Of a stretch of DNA of 24,803 nt, positions 6,959 to 13,625 are shown piece after piece. The notes beneath the pieces are model-generated. The model made no database searches and was not told the origin of the DNA. It saw nothing but the letters and a program-made list of their open reading frames with translations. This DNA is from an uncultured Bacteroidaceae bacterium (GTDB lineage Bacteria; Bacteroidota; Bacteroidia; Bacteroidales; Bacteroidaceae). The position numbers and the translations under genes are program-made. Within the stretch, counting starts at the first letter, position 1, and every line of letters begins with the position of its first letter. Where the stretch lies: positions 1 through 24,803 of the forward strand of contig CAJGCJ010000018.1 of the NCBI GenBank assembly GCA_904501775.1. The letters are read 5' to 3'.

Positions 6959-8071
6959 ATGATAACATCCGATCAGCTGAAGGATATCAAGGAGAGGACT
7001 GCAGCGCTTAAGCAGTATCTTTCCATAGACGAAAAGATTATACAGGTAGAAGAGGAGCAGTTACGCACCCAAGCACCCGGTTTTTGGGACGACGCAAAAG
7101 CTGCCGAGGCGCAAATGAAGAAGGTAAAGGCACTGCAGGCATGGATTGATGGATACAAAGAGGTCAACAACCGCGCCGAAGAGGTAGAAATGGCTATGGA
7201 ACTTTTCCGCGACGAATTGGTCGAGGAATCTGAGGTTGACGATGCCTACACACGTGCTCTAACTGCCGTTGAGGAACTCGAGCTCAAGAACATGTTGCGC
7301 CAAGAGGCCGACGACATGGACTGCGTGCTTAAGATAAACTCGGGTGCAGGAGGTACCGAGGCGCAGGACTGGGCAAGCATGCTTATGCGTATGTACATGC
7401 GCTGGGCCGAGGCCAACGGTTACAAGGTTGCAGTAGCCAACCTGCAGGAGGCCGAGGATGCCGGTATCAAGACCGTTACTCTTGAGTTGCAAGGACCCTA
7501 TGCCTATGGTTATCTGAAGGGCGAGAACGGCGTGCACCGCTTGGTACGTGTAAGCCCCTACAATGCCCAAGGAAAACGTATGACATCTTTCAGTTCGGTA
7601 TTCGTAACACCTTTGGTTGATGACAGCATAGAAGTTGTCATTGAGCCTGCACGCGTATCGTGGGATACATTCCGAAGCGGTGGCGCAGGAGGTCAGAATG
7701 TGAACAAGGTTGAGTCGGGTGTACGTCTACGCTATCAATACAAAGACCCCTATACAGGTGCCGAGGAGGAGATTCTAATCGAAAATACCGAGACTCGCGA
7801 CCAGCCAAAGAACAAGGAGAATGCAATGCGCCAGTTGCGTTCTATCCTTTACAACAAAGAGATGCAGCATCGCATGGAAGAGCAGTCCAAGGTTGAGGCA
7901 GGTAAGAAGAAGATTGAGTGGGGCTCACAGATACGCAGCTACGTCTTTGACGACAGAAGAGTAAAGGACCATCGCACAGGACACCAGACATCAGACGTAA
8001 ACGGTGTCATGGATGGCAAGATTGATGGCTTTATAAAAGCCTATCTGATGGAATTCGGAGCACAGGAGTGA
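6959..8071 (+). CDS. prfB: peptide chain release factor 2
   Basis: Class I release factor that reads UGA and UAA and triggers peptide release on the ribosome. It has 370 residues, full length. The GGQ catalytic motif is at residues 244-246 (GGAGGQNVNK), and the stop-codon-reading tripeptide is SPY at 199-201 where E. coli has SPF. ASMLMRMYMRWAE and IEWGSQIRSYV are typical RF2 segments. The start is the ATG at 6959, since the N-terminus MITSDQLKDIKERTAAL matches Bacteroidales RF2; a TTG two codons upstream is less likely. The frame is continuous: the usual CTT-TGA-C frameshift site is replaced by CTT-TCC near codon 21, so there is no in-frame UGA. The CYTH gene follows after 4 bases. Confidence 0.95.
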   Translation: MITSDQLKDIKERTAALKQYLSIDEKIIQVEEEQLRTQAPGFWDDAKAAEAQMKKVKALQAWIDGYKEVNNRAEEVEMAMELFRDELVEESEVDDAYTRALTAVEELELKNMLRQEADDMDCVLKINSGAGGTEAQDWASMLMRMYMRWAEANGYKVAVANLQEAEDAGIKTVTLELQGPYAYGYLKGENGVHRLVRVSPYNAQGKRMTSFSSVFVTPLVDDSIEVVIEPARVSWDTFRSGGAGGQNVNKVESGVRLRYQYKDPYTGAEEEILIENTETRDQPKNKENAMRQLRSILYNKEMQHRMEEQSKVEAGKKKIEWGSQIRSYVFDDRRVKDHRTGHQTSDVNGVMDGKIDGFIKAYLMEFGAQE

Positions 8072-8075
8072 CATC

Positions 8076-8546
8076 ATGGCAATTGAGATAGAGAAGAAGT
8101 TCCTTGTAACAAACGACAGCTACCGTACAATGGCATTCAGTTGCGACCACATTGTACAAGGATACCTGTGCCGCGAAAACGGCAACTCGGTGAGAGTGAG
8201 AATACGCGACGGCAAGGGAACCCTTACCATCAAAGGACCATCACTCGACAATGGGCTGAGCCGTTACGAGTGGGAGCGCGAAATTCCGCTCCAAGATGCC
8301 GAGGAACTGCTCACTCTTTGCAATGACGGGAAAATAGACAAGAACCGATATCTCGTAAAATATGGCAATCATGTATACGAGGTAGACGAGTTCTTTGGCG
8401 ACAATCATGGCCTCGTTGTTGCCGAGATTGAGCTTGGCAGCAAAGACGAGGAGTTCATGAAACCCGATTTTATAGGCGAAGAGGTAACAGGACAGGTAAG
8501 GTACTACAACTCACACCTCACACGTTTTCCCTATAAGGAGTGGTGA
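8076..8546 (+). CDS. CYTH-domain protein (triphosphate tunnel metalloenzyme)
   Basis: Member of the CYTH superfamily, which folds into a tunnel binding triphosphate substrates and divalent metal; bacterial single-domain members include inorganic triphosphatases. It has 156 residues. The N-terminal ExExK motif is EIEKK (Glu4, Glu6, Lys8). Tunnel basic residues follow at Arg40, Arg42, Arg44 and Lys53, with acidic EWE near 65-67, VDEF at 103-106 and EIEL at 117-120. All expected charged positions appear present, so it is probably active; substrate unknown. Several homologues are labelled adenylate cyclase, which is not supported for such short forms. It is co-transcribed with prfB (4-base gap) and followed by a terminator. 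Confidence 0.85.
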   Translation: MAIEIEKKFLVTNDSYRTMAFSCDHIVQGYLCRENGNSVRVRIRDGKGTLTIKGPSLDNGLSRYEWEREIPLQDAEELLTLCNDGKIDKNRYLVKYGNHVYEVDEFFGDNHGLVVAEIELGSKDEEFMKPDFIGEEVTGQVRYYNSHLTRFPYKEW

Positions 8547-8579
8547 TTTAAAGATATCACTTGCCTGATTACAGAATAC

Positions 8580-8608
8580 AAAGACGCCATCATTGGCGTC
8601 TTTTCTTT
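8580..8608. terminator. hairpin terminator after the CYTH gene, overlapping the VanZ gene end
   Basis: A 9-bp perfect stem (AAAGACGCC / GGCGTCTTT) with a 6-base loop is followed on the plus strand by TCTTT. It serves the plus-strand prfB-CYTH transcript. The stop codon of the convergent VanZ-like gene (8590-8592) lies in the loop; the minus-strand tail is weaker (TTTGT). Confidence 0.8.
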
Positions 8609-9015
8609 AATATGACAGGTCTTATAACGTACAGACCGATAAAGATTGCAGCTACCACCCCAAGAGTATTAAATAGGAAATCATACCAGTCGGCACTGCG
8701 ATTATCGGTAAGTGCCACCTGAGCAACCTCCATTGCTCCACTGAAAAGGAGAGGTGCCACAACTGCTCCCATAATCATTTTGAGAAGACTCGTCTGTTTA
8801 TGTGTCTTGAAATACTCGAACCACAGGATTGAGCATAGCCCGGCATACATGCAGAAATGGGCAACTTTGTCAAGATTCTCAATCTTGGGAAGGTTATCAT
8901 TCGCAACCTTGAAGAGTGAAAGATAAACTATCGCCAATATAATTACCAATGACAACGGATAGCGATGAACAACCCGGCCTATTCTGTCTACAACTCTTTT
9001 TACCAAATTTGCCAT
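8590..9015 (-). CDS. VanZ-like family membrane protein
   Basis: Small inner-membrane protein of 141 residues with about four hydrophobic helices (roughly 20-35, 50-66, 80-97, 112-132). It carries the VanZ-family polar positions: DKVAHFCMYAGL with His53, AMEVAQ with Glu95 and Gln98, and DFLFNTLG with Asp112 and Asn116. VanZ itself gives low-level teicoplanin resistance, but most family members in Bacteroidales have no proven role, so resistance should not be assumed. The last codons lie within the terminator hairpin it shares with the CYTH gene. The upstream region has a weak -7-like TATCTTTA at 9090-9097 on this strand. Confidence 0.8.
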   Translation of the reverse strand: MANLVKRVVDRIGRVVHRYPLSLVIILAIVYLSLFKVANDNLPKIENLDKVAHFCMYAGLCSILWFEYFKTHKQTSLLKMIMGAVVAPLLFSGAMEVAQVALTDNRSADWYDFLFNTLGVVAAIFIGLYVIRPVILKKRRQ

Positions 9016-9022
9016 ACCAACG

Positions 9023-9054
9023 ATTGCTTATGTTGTCGGTGTTGAATATATTTG
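9023..9054 (+). promoter_or_regulatory. candidate promoter for the small membrane ORF
   Basis: ATTG at 9023-9026, 20 bases, then TATATTTG at 9047-9054 followed by GCA. This is a near-consensus Bacteroidales promoter on the plus strand. It points toward the 31-codon ORF at 9139 and would give a leader of about 79 bases. It overlaps the region upstream of the divergent VanZ gene. Confidence 0.55.
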
Positions 9055-9138
9055 CAGCACACAACATCTCACAGTTATAAAATATTCTGTAAAGATAGTA
9101 CAGTAAAGTTTTTTTATCACTATATATTCAGATATATT

Positions 9139-9234
9139 ATGAAAAAATATTTCTATTTTTCTAAAAACGGCCGCAGAGGAGCATTTCTGCTGTTCATACT
9201 GCTCGTTGCACTGATGCTGATAATACATTTATAA
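9139..9234 (+). CDS. putative 31-residue single-pass membrane protein (or gene remnant)
   Basis: From the ATG at 9139 the frame encodes a basic N-terminus MKKYFYFSKNGRRG, then one hydrophobic helix of about 17 residues ending at the stop. Tyr-Phe-Ser-Lys followed by Arg-Arg-Gly and a membrane helix resembles, from memory, the N-terminus of Bacteroidetes helix-hairpin-helix (ComEA-like) membrane proteins, but no such domain follows. It may be a true small membrane protein or the remnant of such a gene. A near-consensus promoter upstream supports transcription. A longer reading from 9052 overlaps that promoter and is rejected. Confidence 0.4.
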   Translation: MKKYFYFSKNGRRGAFLLFILLVALMLIIHL

Positions 9235-9242
9235 AACTGCAC

Positions 9243-9274
9243 AAAAAAAGGGGCCGATTAATCACCCAGCCCCT
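9243..9274 (-). terminator. intrinsic terminator of the 60-residue membrane protein gene
   Basis: On the minus strand a 6-bp G/C-rich stem (AGGGGC / GCCCCT, arms 9269-9274 and 9249-9254) with a 14-base loop is followed by a run of seven T (9243-9249, the first of which closes the stem). The stop codon of the gene (9258-9260) is inside the loop. Confidence 0.75.
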
Positions 9275-9440
9275 CAAGATACTTGAATCGTCTAAAGAAT
9301 TTTGTTCTCTTGTTCCTCGTTTTCATTTCCGGGATGTAGTAGCCTTCAGTTCCTTTGCGACGAATTTTCATAATACCCTTTATAACCTTATACATAAAGG
9401 CTATGACAAGTATACTCAGTATAACAATCCATGTAGTCAT
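9258..9440 (-). CDS. small single-pass membrane protein, 60 residues
   Basis: I do not recognise a named family. The first 18 or so residues form one hydrophobic helix (TTWIVILSILVIAFMYKVI). A strongly basic cytoplasmic tail follows with many Lys and Arg (IRRKG, KTRNKRTKFFRRFK). The topology would be N-out or a signal anchor by the positive-inside rule. It has a convincing terminator whose loop contains the stop codon, supporting a real gene. The nearest upstream gene is the PAP2 gene on the same strand, 141 bases away; no strong promoter was found in that gap, so co-transcription is possible. Confidence 0.6.
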   Translation of the reverse strand: MTTWIVILSILVIAFMYKVIKGIMKIRRKGTEGYYIPEMKTRNKRTKFFRRFKYLEGLGD

Positions 9441-9581
9441 AGTTCATTTGATAAAAGGTTAATATTTTGGTTTAAATATCTCACGGCTATAAACCTATAA
9501 ATAAAATTCGGAAAAAACAAATTTCAAAGCAAAGTTTTACCTTTTTAACTGCATTTAGGCTTTACCATCGGAAGAATCACA

Positions 9582-10538
9582 CTATTTCGACATGATACAT
9601 TTATCGAAAACAGTACTTGTCAGCAGATAAAATAGTACTCCCGACAAAAGTCCCGCTATGGCATCAATAAGATAGTGTGCCTTAATATAAACCGTTGCAC
9701 AACACAGCAGAACGTAGAATGGCAGTAGCACAACAGCCAATCCCTTGTTTCCACGTAGTGCAAGCAGCATGAGTACGGTAGAAATACCTATGTGCGAACT
9801 GGGGAAAGCCGCAGTAGGACGCTCACCCGAAGCCTGAGCCATATTCACCAACGAAGTAAAAAATCCGTCCTTTCCGGCCTGTGGGATATCAATAAGCGGA
9901 TGCAGGTCGAAATAGTTGCCTATCTCGGGGAAGATACCGTTGGCTACAAGTTCATTTCCGATAGCAGGGAAATAGAACTGCGGACCGGCCACAGGAACGA
10001 ATATATATATAAGATAGAATATATAGAATGATGCTATTACGACAAATGTGCATCGCTCTATCTCCTGCGGACGTTTGAAGAAATACCATAAGATAACAGT
10101 AGCTATCATAGGATAATAGGCCCAATAGCCCATATTGAAAGCCTCGCGCCACCAGTATCCGTTACAGAGTTGGTCGAATAGCATTGAGGGCTGGCATCCG
10201 AATAACGACTGCTCAATACCGGCAAACCAATAATCGAGGTTGGGGAATATCCTATTGAATTCAAACGTATCGGGGTACCAAAACGAAAGGAGTGCCATTT
10301 GGCCTATTATACGCACAAGGCGCATTGCTGCCGAAGGGAACTTTGTGTATAGATATATAATGGCAAAAGTGCCTGCCAATATAACAAAGCGCCCCAGAAG
10401 CATCGTTTGGGGGCACTGCAGCCTCTCATAGAAAATTATGATGAGAATAGTAGTAAGGAGGTTGTAGAGAAGATTTAGTTTCTCTATTGCCAGAAAACGG
10501 CGCTCTTCGTGTTCGTGTTTGAATAGTGTCAAAGCCAT
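9582..10538 (-). CDS. PAP2-superfamily membrane phosphatase/phosphotransferase (Aur1-like type)
   Basis: Integral membrane protein of 318 residues with about six helices. The PAP2 active site is visible as PTAAFPSSHIG (His249) and KAHYLID (His288, Asp292); the N-terminal basic part of the classical motif is not obvious. The extended N-terminus and the LDYWFAGIEQSLFG / YWAYYPM region resemble the PAP2 branch that includes inositol-phosphoceramide synthases (Aur1-like), so a lipid headgroup transfer or dephosphorylation role is plausible. I chose the ATG at 10538, giving a 10-base overlap with the upstream dehydrogenase stop; 10556 is an alternative. Translational coupling with the dehydrogenase gene suggests a shared pathway. 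Confidence 0.78.
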   Translation of the reverse strand: MALTLFKHEHEERRFLAIEKLNLLYNLLTTILIIIFYERLQCPQTMLLGRFVILAGTFAIIYLYTKFPSAAMRLVRIIGQMALLSFWYPDTFEFNRIFPNLDYWFAGIEQSLFGCQPSMLFDQLCNGYWWREAFNMGYWAYYPMIATVILWYFFKRPQEIERCTFVVIASFYIFYLIYIFVPVAGPQFYFPAIGNELVANGIFPEIGNYFDLHPLIDIPQAGKDGFFTSLVNMAQASGERPTAAFPSSHIGISTVLMLLALRGNKGLAVVLLPFYVLLCCATVYIKAHYLIDAIAGLLSGVLFYLLTSTVFDKCIMSK

Positions 10539-11536
10539 CTGTTGTCTATATACCATTTTATTGTTTCAGCAGTGCCTCTTTCAAGATCATAGTCTGCCGT
10601 AAATCCTAAATCCTTTTCAATGTCTGTTGTGTCGCAAAGCCAGTTCCTCTGCTTCATTATATTGTATTTATCACTATTCAGAGTACTCGGTTTCTTCATT
10701 ATCCGGGCGACATACTCGGCGCACAAAGAGACAAGTTTAAGCACCCACAGCGGCGCTTTTATATGCAGAACATGAGTGATGCCCAATTCGTGCTGAATGT
10801 AATCACTGAAAGCACGGCTGTTGTAGCCACGAGGTTCACTCACAAAATAGGCACGCTGTGTCACTCCCTTCTCAATAGCCAGATAAATTGCCTTTACAAG
10901 GTCTTTTACATATATAAATGTAATTATCTGAGGTTTATATCCCACTGCAAAGTCGACGTGCTGTTTTATGCTTACTGCCATCTGGAAATAATCCTTTTCG
11001 CGCGGACCATAAACGCCGGTGGGGCGAAGTATCACATAAGGAAATTCCTTGAGGCTGCTCAAATAGCGCTCGGCCATGAGCTTACTTTTTCCGTACGCAG
11101 TGTTTGGCATAGGGGTATCGCTTGCCTGTATGGCAGTATAGGGCTGCTGCTCACGGACAGGACCATATACACTGAGCGAACTAAGGTATATGAACTGACG
11201 AGGTACCATATTCAGGCTTATAAGCGCATCGCACAATATCCTTGTACCGTCAAAGTTGGTGCGTATAAAATCCTCTTTGTCGATACATTTCGTTGCACCG
11301 GCCGCATGTATCACATAGTCCCATTTTCCGAAAGAAGTAGCAAAAGACGAGAGTTGCTGCTGTAATGTTTTTTCGTCGCCCAAAGAGAGTTCAATGAACT
11401 TGATCCTCGAATCGGAGAGATACTTTCTGCTACTGCTGCCACGCACACCGGCCCAAACTTCATATCCAAGTTCAAGTCCCTTATCGGCAATGAAACTTCC
11501 GATAAAACCACTTGCCCCGGTAATTAGAATCTTCAT
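10529..11536 (-). CDS. extended short-chain dehydrogenase / NAD-dependent epimerase family
   Basis: Rossmann-fold oxidoreductase of 335 residues. The nucleotide site is TGASGFIGSF at residues 6-15, HAAGAT follows near 77-82, the Ser of LSSLSVYG near 118-125, and the catalytic pair is Tyr148 and Lys152 (AYGKSK). RPTGVYGPREKD near 190-205 is typical of the extended SDR family (sugar epimerases, 3-beta-HSD-like, ketosphinganine reductases). Substrate cannot be fixed. The coupling to the PAP2 gene suggests lipid or cell-envelope metabolism. I chose the ATG at 11536 because the Rossmann motif starts right after it and a -7 box lies 20-28 bases upstream; the longer frame to 11620 would cross that promoter. 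Confidence 0.85.
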   Translation of the reverse strand: MKILITGASGFIGSFIADKGLELGYEVWAGVRGSSSRKYLSDSRIKFIELSLGDEKTLQQQLSSFATSFGKWDYVIHAAGATKCIDKEDFIRTNFDGTRILCDALISLNMVPRQFIYLSSLSVYGPVREQQPYTAIQASDTPMPNTAYGKSKLMAERYLSSLKEFPYVILRPTGVYGPREKDYFQMAVSIKQHVDFAVGYKPQIITFIYVKDLVKAIYLAIEKGVTQRAYFVSEPRGYNSRAFSDYIQHELGITHVLHIKAPLWVLKLVSLCAEYVARIMKKPSTLNSDKYNIMKQRNWLCDTTDIEKDLGFTADYDLERGTAETIKWYIDNRWL

Positions 11537-11556
11537 TTTCTTCTGATTTACAGGTG

Positions 11557-11564
11557 CGAAGATA
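11557..11564 (-). promoter_or_regulatory. candidate -7 element for the dehydrogenase-PAP2 operon
   Basis: Minus-strand TATCTTCG followed by CACC matches TAnnTTTG with one change. It puts the transcription start near 11550, about 14-20 bases from the ATG at 11536. No good -33 TTTG is visible at the usual spacing. Confidence 0.5.
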
Positions 11565-11649
11565 CAATTTTTATTTGAGAAATATGTCGCAGTGGATAAC
11601 CTTTCGGCACATTTACACACAAAATATCGTATATGTAGAAAATGTTTTG

Positions 11650-11657
11650 TAACTTCG
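11650..11657 (+). promoter_or_regulatory. candidate -7 element for the M20 deacylase operon
   Basis: TAACTTCG fits the -7 consensus with one mismatch. Transcription would begin near 11663, about 17 bases before the ATG at 11680. It is divergent from the dehydrogenase promoter about 90 bases away. Confidence 0.45.
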
Positions 11658-11679
11658 TAACCATCACAAAAGCATACTT

Positions 11680-12759
11680 ATGCAAATACCCCAACAACAT
11701 ATCCAACAGGCTGTTGAGCTGTTGCAGTTGCTCATCAGCACCCCGTCGTTCAGCCGCGAAGAGAGCGAGGCTGCCGACAGGTTGCAGATGTTCATTCATC
11801 GTGGTGCCCCGTTTAAGGTAGATATGCACCGTCATATAAACAACGTCTGGTGCATAAGCCCCAACTTTGACGCATCGCGTCCCACACTGCTGCTTGACGC
11901 ACATATCGACACCGTACAGCCCGTTTCCAATTGGAGCAACCAGCCCTTCACACCAACAATAGACGGTGACAGGATAACCGGACTCGGCAGCAACGATGAC
12001 GGTGGCTCGCTTGTAACAATGTTGCAGCTCTTTTACATTCTGTGCCAGAACGAACAGCACTACAACACAATCTTTTTGGCATCGGCAGAGGAGGAGGTAT
12101 CGGGCAAGAACGGCATTGAGGCCGTCATACCCCTGTTGCCACCAATATCGTGCGCAATAGTAGGAGAGCCCACAGGCATGCAGCCTGCCATAGCCGAGAA
12201 GGGACTCATGGTGCTCGACTGCACTGCAAGCGGAGTTGCAGGACATGCAGCGCGTAACAATGGTGTAAATGCAATATACGAGGCCATGAAAGACATTGAA
12301 TGGTTACGCAGCCACAGGTTCGACAGAAGTTCGCCCCTCTTGGGTAATGTGAACATCAATGTCACCCAGATAAATGCCGGCAAACAGCACAATGTGATAC
12401 CCGACAGCTGCACATTTGTGGCTGATGTCAGAAGCAACGAGTGCTACAGCAACAAGGAACTCCTTGAAATGATAAGAAAAGGGGTAAAATCGAATGTAGA
12501 GCCACGCTCGCTGCGCCTGAATTCGTCATCAATAAGCACAGACCATCCACTTGTAGAAAAGGCCATTGAGATGGGATTAAAGCCTTTTGGCTCGCCCACC
12601 CTCTCGAATCAGGCACTGCTGAATATACCCACGCTCAAAATGGGACCCGGTGAATCGTCACGTTCACACACAGCAAACGAATACATATATATCAGTGAGA
12701 TAGCAGAAGGAATAGAGACCTTTGCCACCATGCTGAACGGAATAAAACTAAACAAATAA
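11680..12759 (+). CDS. M20-family metallo-deacylase (acetylornithine deacetylase-like)
   Basis: Di-zinc amidohydrolase of 359 residues. Metal and catalytic residues are all visible: HID at His75/Asp77, GLGSNDDGG with Asp106, AEEE at 137-139 (catalytic Glu and metal Glu), GEPTG with Glu163, and the C-terminal SRSHTANE with His330. The dimerisation domain lies between, about residues 175-285. It resembles ArgE/DapE-type enzymes. In Bacteroides arginine synthesis proceeds through N-succinylated intermediates, so this type may remove a succinyl or acetyl group from citrulline or ornithine; no other arginine gene is nearby to confirm this. The SUMF1-type gene follows after 4 bases. Confidence 0.85.
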   Translation: MQIPQQHIQQAVELLQLLISTPSFSREESEAADRLQMFIHRGAPFKVDMHRHINNVWCISPNFDASRPTLLLDAHIDTVQPVSNWSNQPFTPTIDGDRITGLGSNDDGGSLVTMLQLFYILCQNEQHYNTIFLASAEEEVSGKNGIEAVIPLLPPISCAIVGEPTGMQPAIAEKGLMVLDCTASGVAGHAARNNGVNAIYEAMKDIEWLRSHRFDRSSPLLGNVNINVTQINAGKQHNVIPDSCTFVADVRSNECYSNKELLEMIRKGVKSNVEPRSLRLNSSSISTDHPLVEKAIEMGLKPFGSPTLSNQALLNIPTLKMGPGESSRSHTANEYIYISEIAEGIETFATMLNGIKLNK

Positions 12760-12763
12760 ATAA

Positions 12764-13531
12764 ATGATGAAACAGATTCATATCACAACAGCCGCATTAT
12801 GCCTGTCGGCACTCCTTGTAGGGTGCACACAAAGCACAAACATCAAGAAATATAGCGTCAACGGAGTAGATTTCAATATCGTATCAGTTGAAGGCGGTAC
12901 ATTCACCATGGGCTCTGCCGAGGGGGCAGAAGGTGCCGAGAAGGATGAATACCCTGCACACATAGTAACAGTCGACAATTTCGGCATTGGCGAGACCGAG
13001 GTTACACAGGAACTGTGGAAGGCTGTTATGGGCAACAACCCATCGGGATACACAGACATGTCGCAGCTACCCGTTGAGTCGGTAACATGGTTCGATTGCC
13101 AGACATTCATAGAAAAGCTCAACGAGCTTACAGGCGAGAAATTCCGCATGCCCACAGAGGCCGAGTGGGAATACGCAGCACGCGGAGGAAAACACTCCAA
13201 AGGGTACATATATAGCGGTAGCGACACACTCTCCCTTGTAGGATGGTACAAGGAGAACGGGGGTGAGCGTCCGCAGCCTGTGAAGATGAAACGCCCCAAC
13301 GAGCTGGGCCTGTACGACATGAGCGGAAACATGTGGGAGTGGTGCAACGACTGGTATGACACCTACAGCGCCGATGCACAGGTAAACCCCCAAGGACCTT
13401 CAGAGGGACGCAGCCGTGTCGTAAGAGGAGGCAGCTGGCTTATTGATGCCCCACTGTGCCGTCCAGCCGACCGCAGTTTCGGAGCGCCACGTGGCGGTGG
13501 CTGCATCGTCGGTTTAAGACTGGCAATGTAA
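12764..13531 (+). CDS. SUMF1/FGE-sulfatase-fold lipoprotein
   Basis: Exported lipoprotein of 255 residues (254 from the adjacent second ATG at 12767). Signal peptide ends with lipobox LLVGC, Cys21. The mature part is a single formylglycine-generating-enzyme fold: VEGGTFTMGS near 42-52, the ETEVTQELWKAVMG segment, MPTEAEWEYAARGG, LYDMSGNMWEWCNDWY and RGGSWLIDAP. The end reads CIVGLRLAM where active FGE has a Cys pair around a copper site; that pair is not evident, so it is probably a binding or structural protein rather than a sulfatase activator. No sulfatase gene is nearby. It is the second gene after the M20 deacylase and is followed by a palindromic terminator. Confidence 0.85.
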   Translation: MMKQIHITTAALCLSALLVGCTQSTNIKKYSVNGVDFNIVSVEGGTFTMGSAEGAEGAEKDEYPAHIVTVDNFGIGETEVTQELWKAVMGNNPSGYTDMSQLPVESVTWFDCQTFIEKLNELTGEKFRMPTEAEWEYAARGGKHSKGYIYSGSDTLSLVGWYKENGGERPQPVKMKRPNELGLYDMSGNMWEWCNDWYDTYSADAQVNPQGPSEGRSRVVRGGSWLIDAPLCRPADRSFGAPRGGGCIVGLRLAM

Positions 13532-13555
13532 TACCGGTAAACAATTTACATAATA

Positions 13556-13598
13556 AAACATATCTCCCTTAAAGCAATGCTTTAAGGGAGATATGTTT
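13556..13598. terminator. 43-base palindrome, probable bidirectional terminator
   Basis: Two exact 21-base arms surround a single unpaired base at 13577. It lies between the convergent SUMF1-type gene (ends 13531) and the M23 peptidase gene (ends 13626). The right arm ends in GTTTAT and the left, read on the other strand, in GTTTTATT, so either strand could terminate here. Confidence 0.8.
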
Positions 13599-13625
13599 AT
13601 ATCGCCAACAGGATGACACAACAGT

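Noticed and set aside
8590..9015. Glycopeptide resistance gene vanZ
   Set aside because: Only family membership is supported; no other van genes are present, and most VanZ-like proteins have no shown resistance role.
10763..11365. Plus-strand open frame of 200 codons inside the dehydrogenase gene
   Set aside because: It is a shadow of the conserved dehydrogenase on the other strand, rich in Tyr/Cys/His as expected for antisense of this codon usage.
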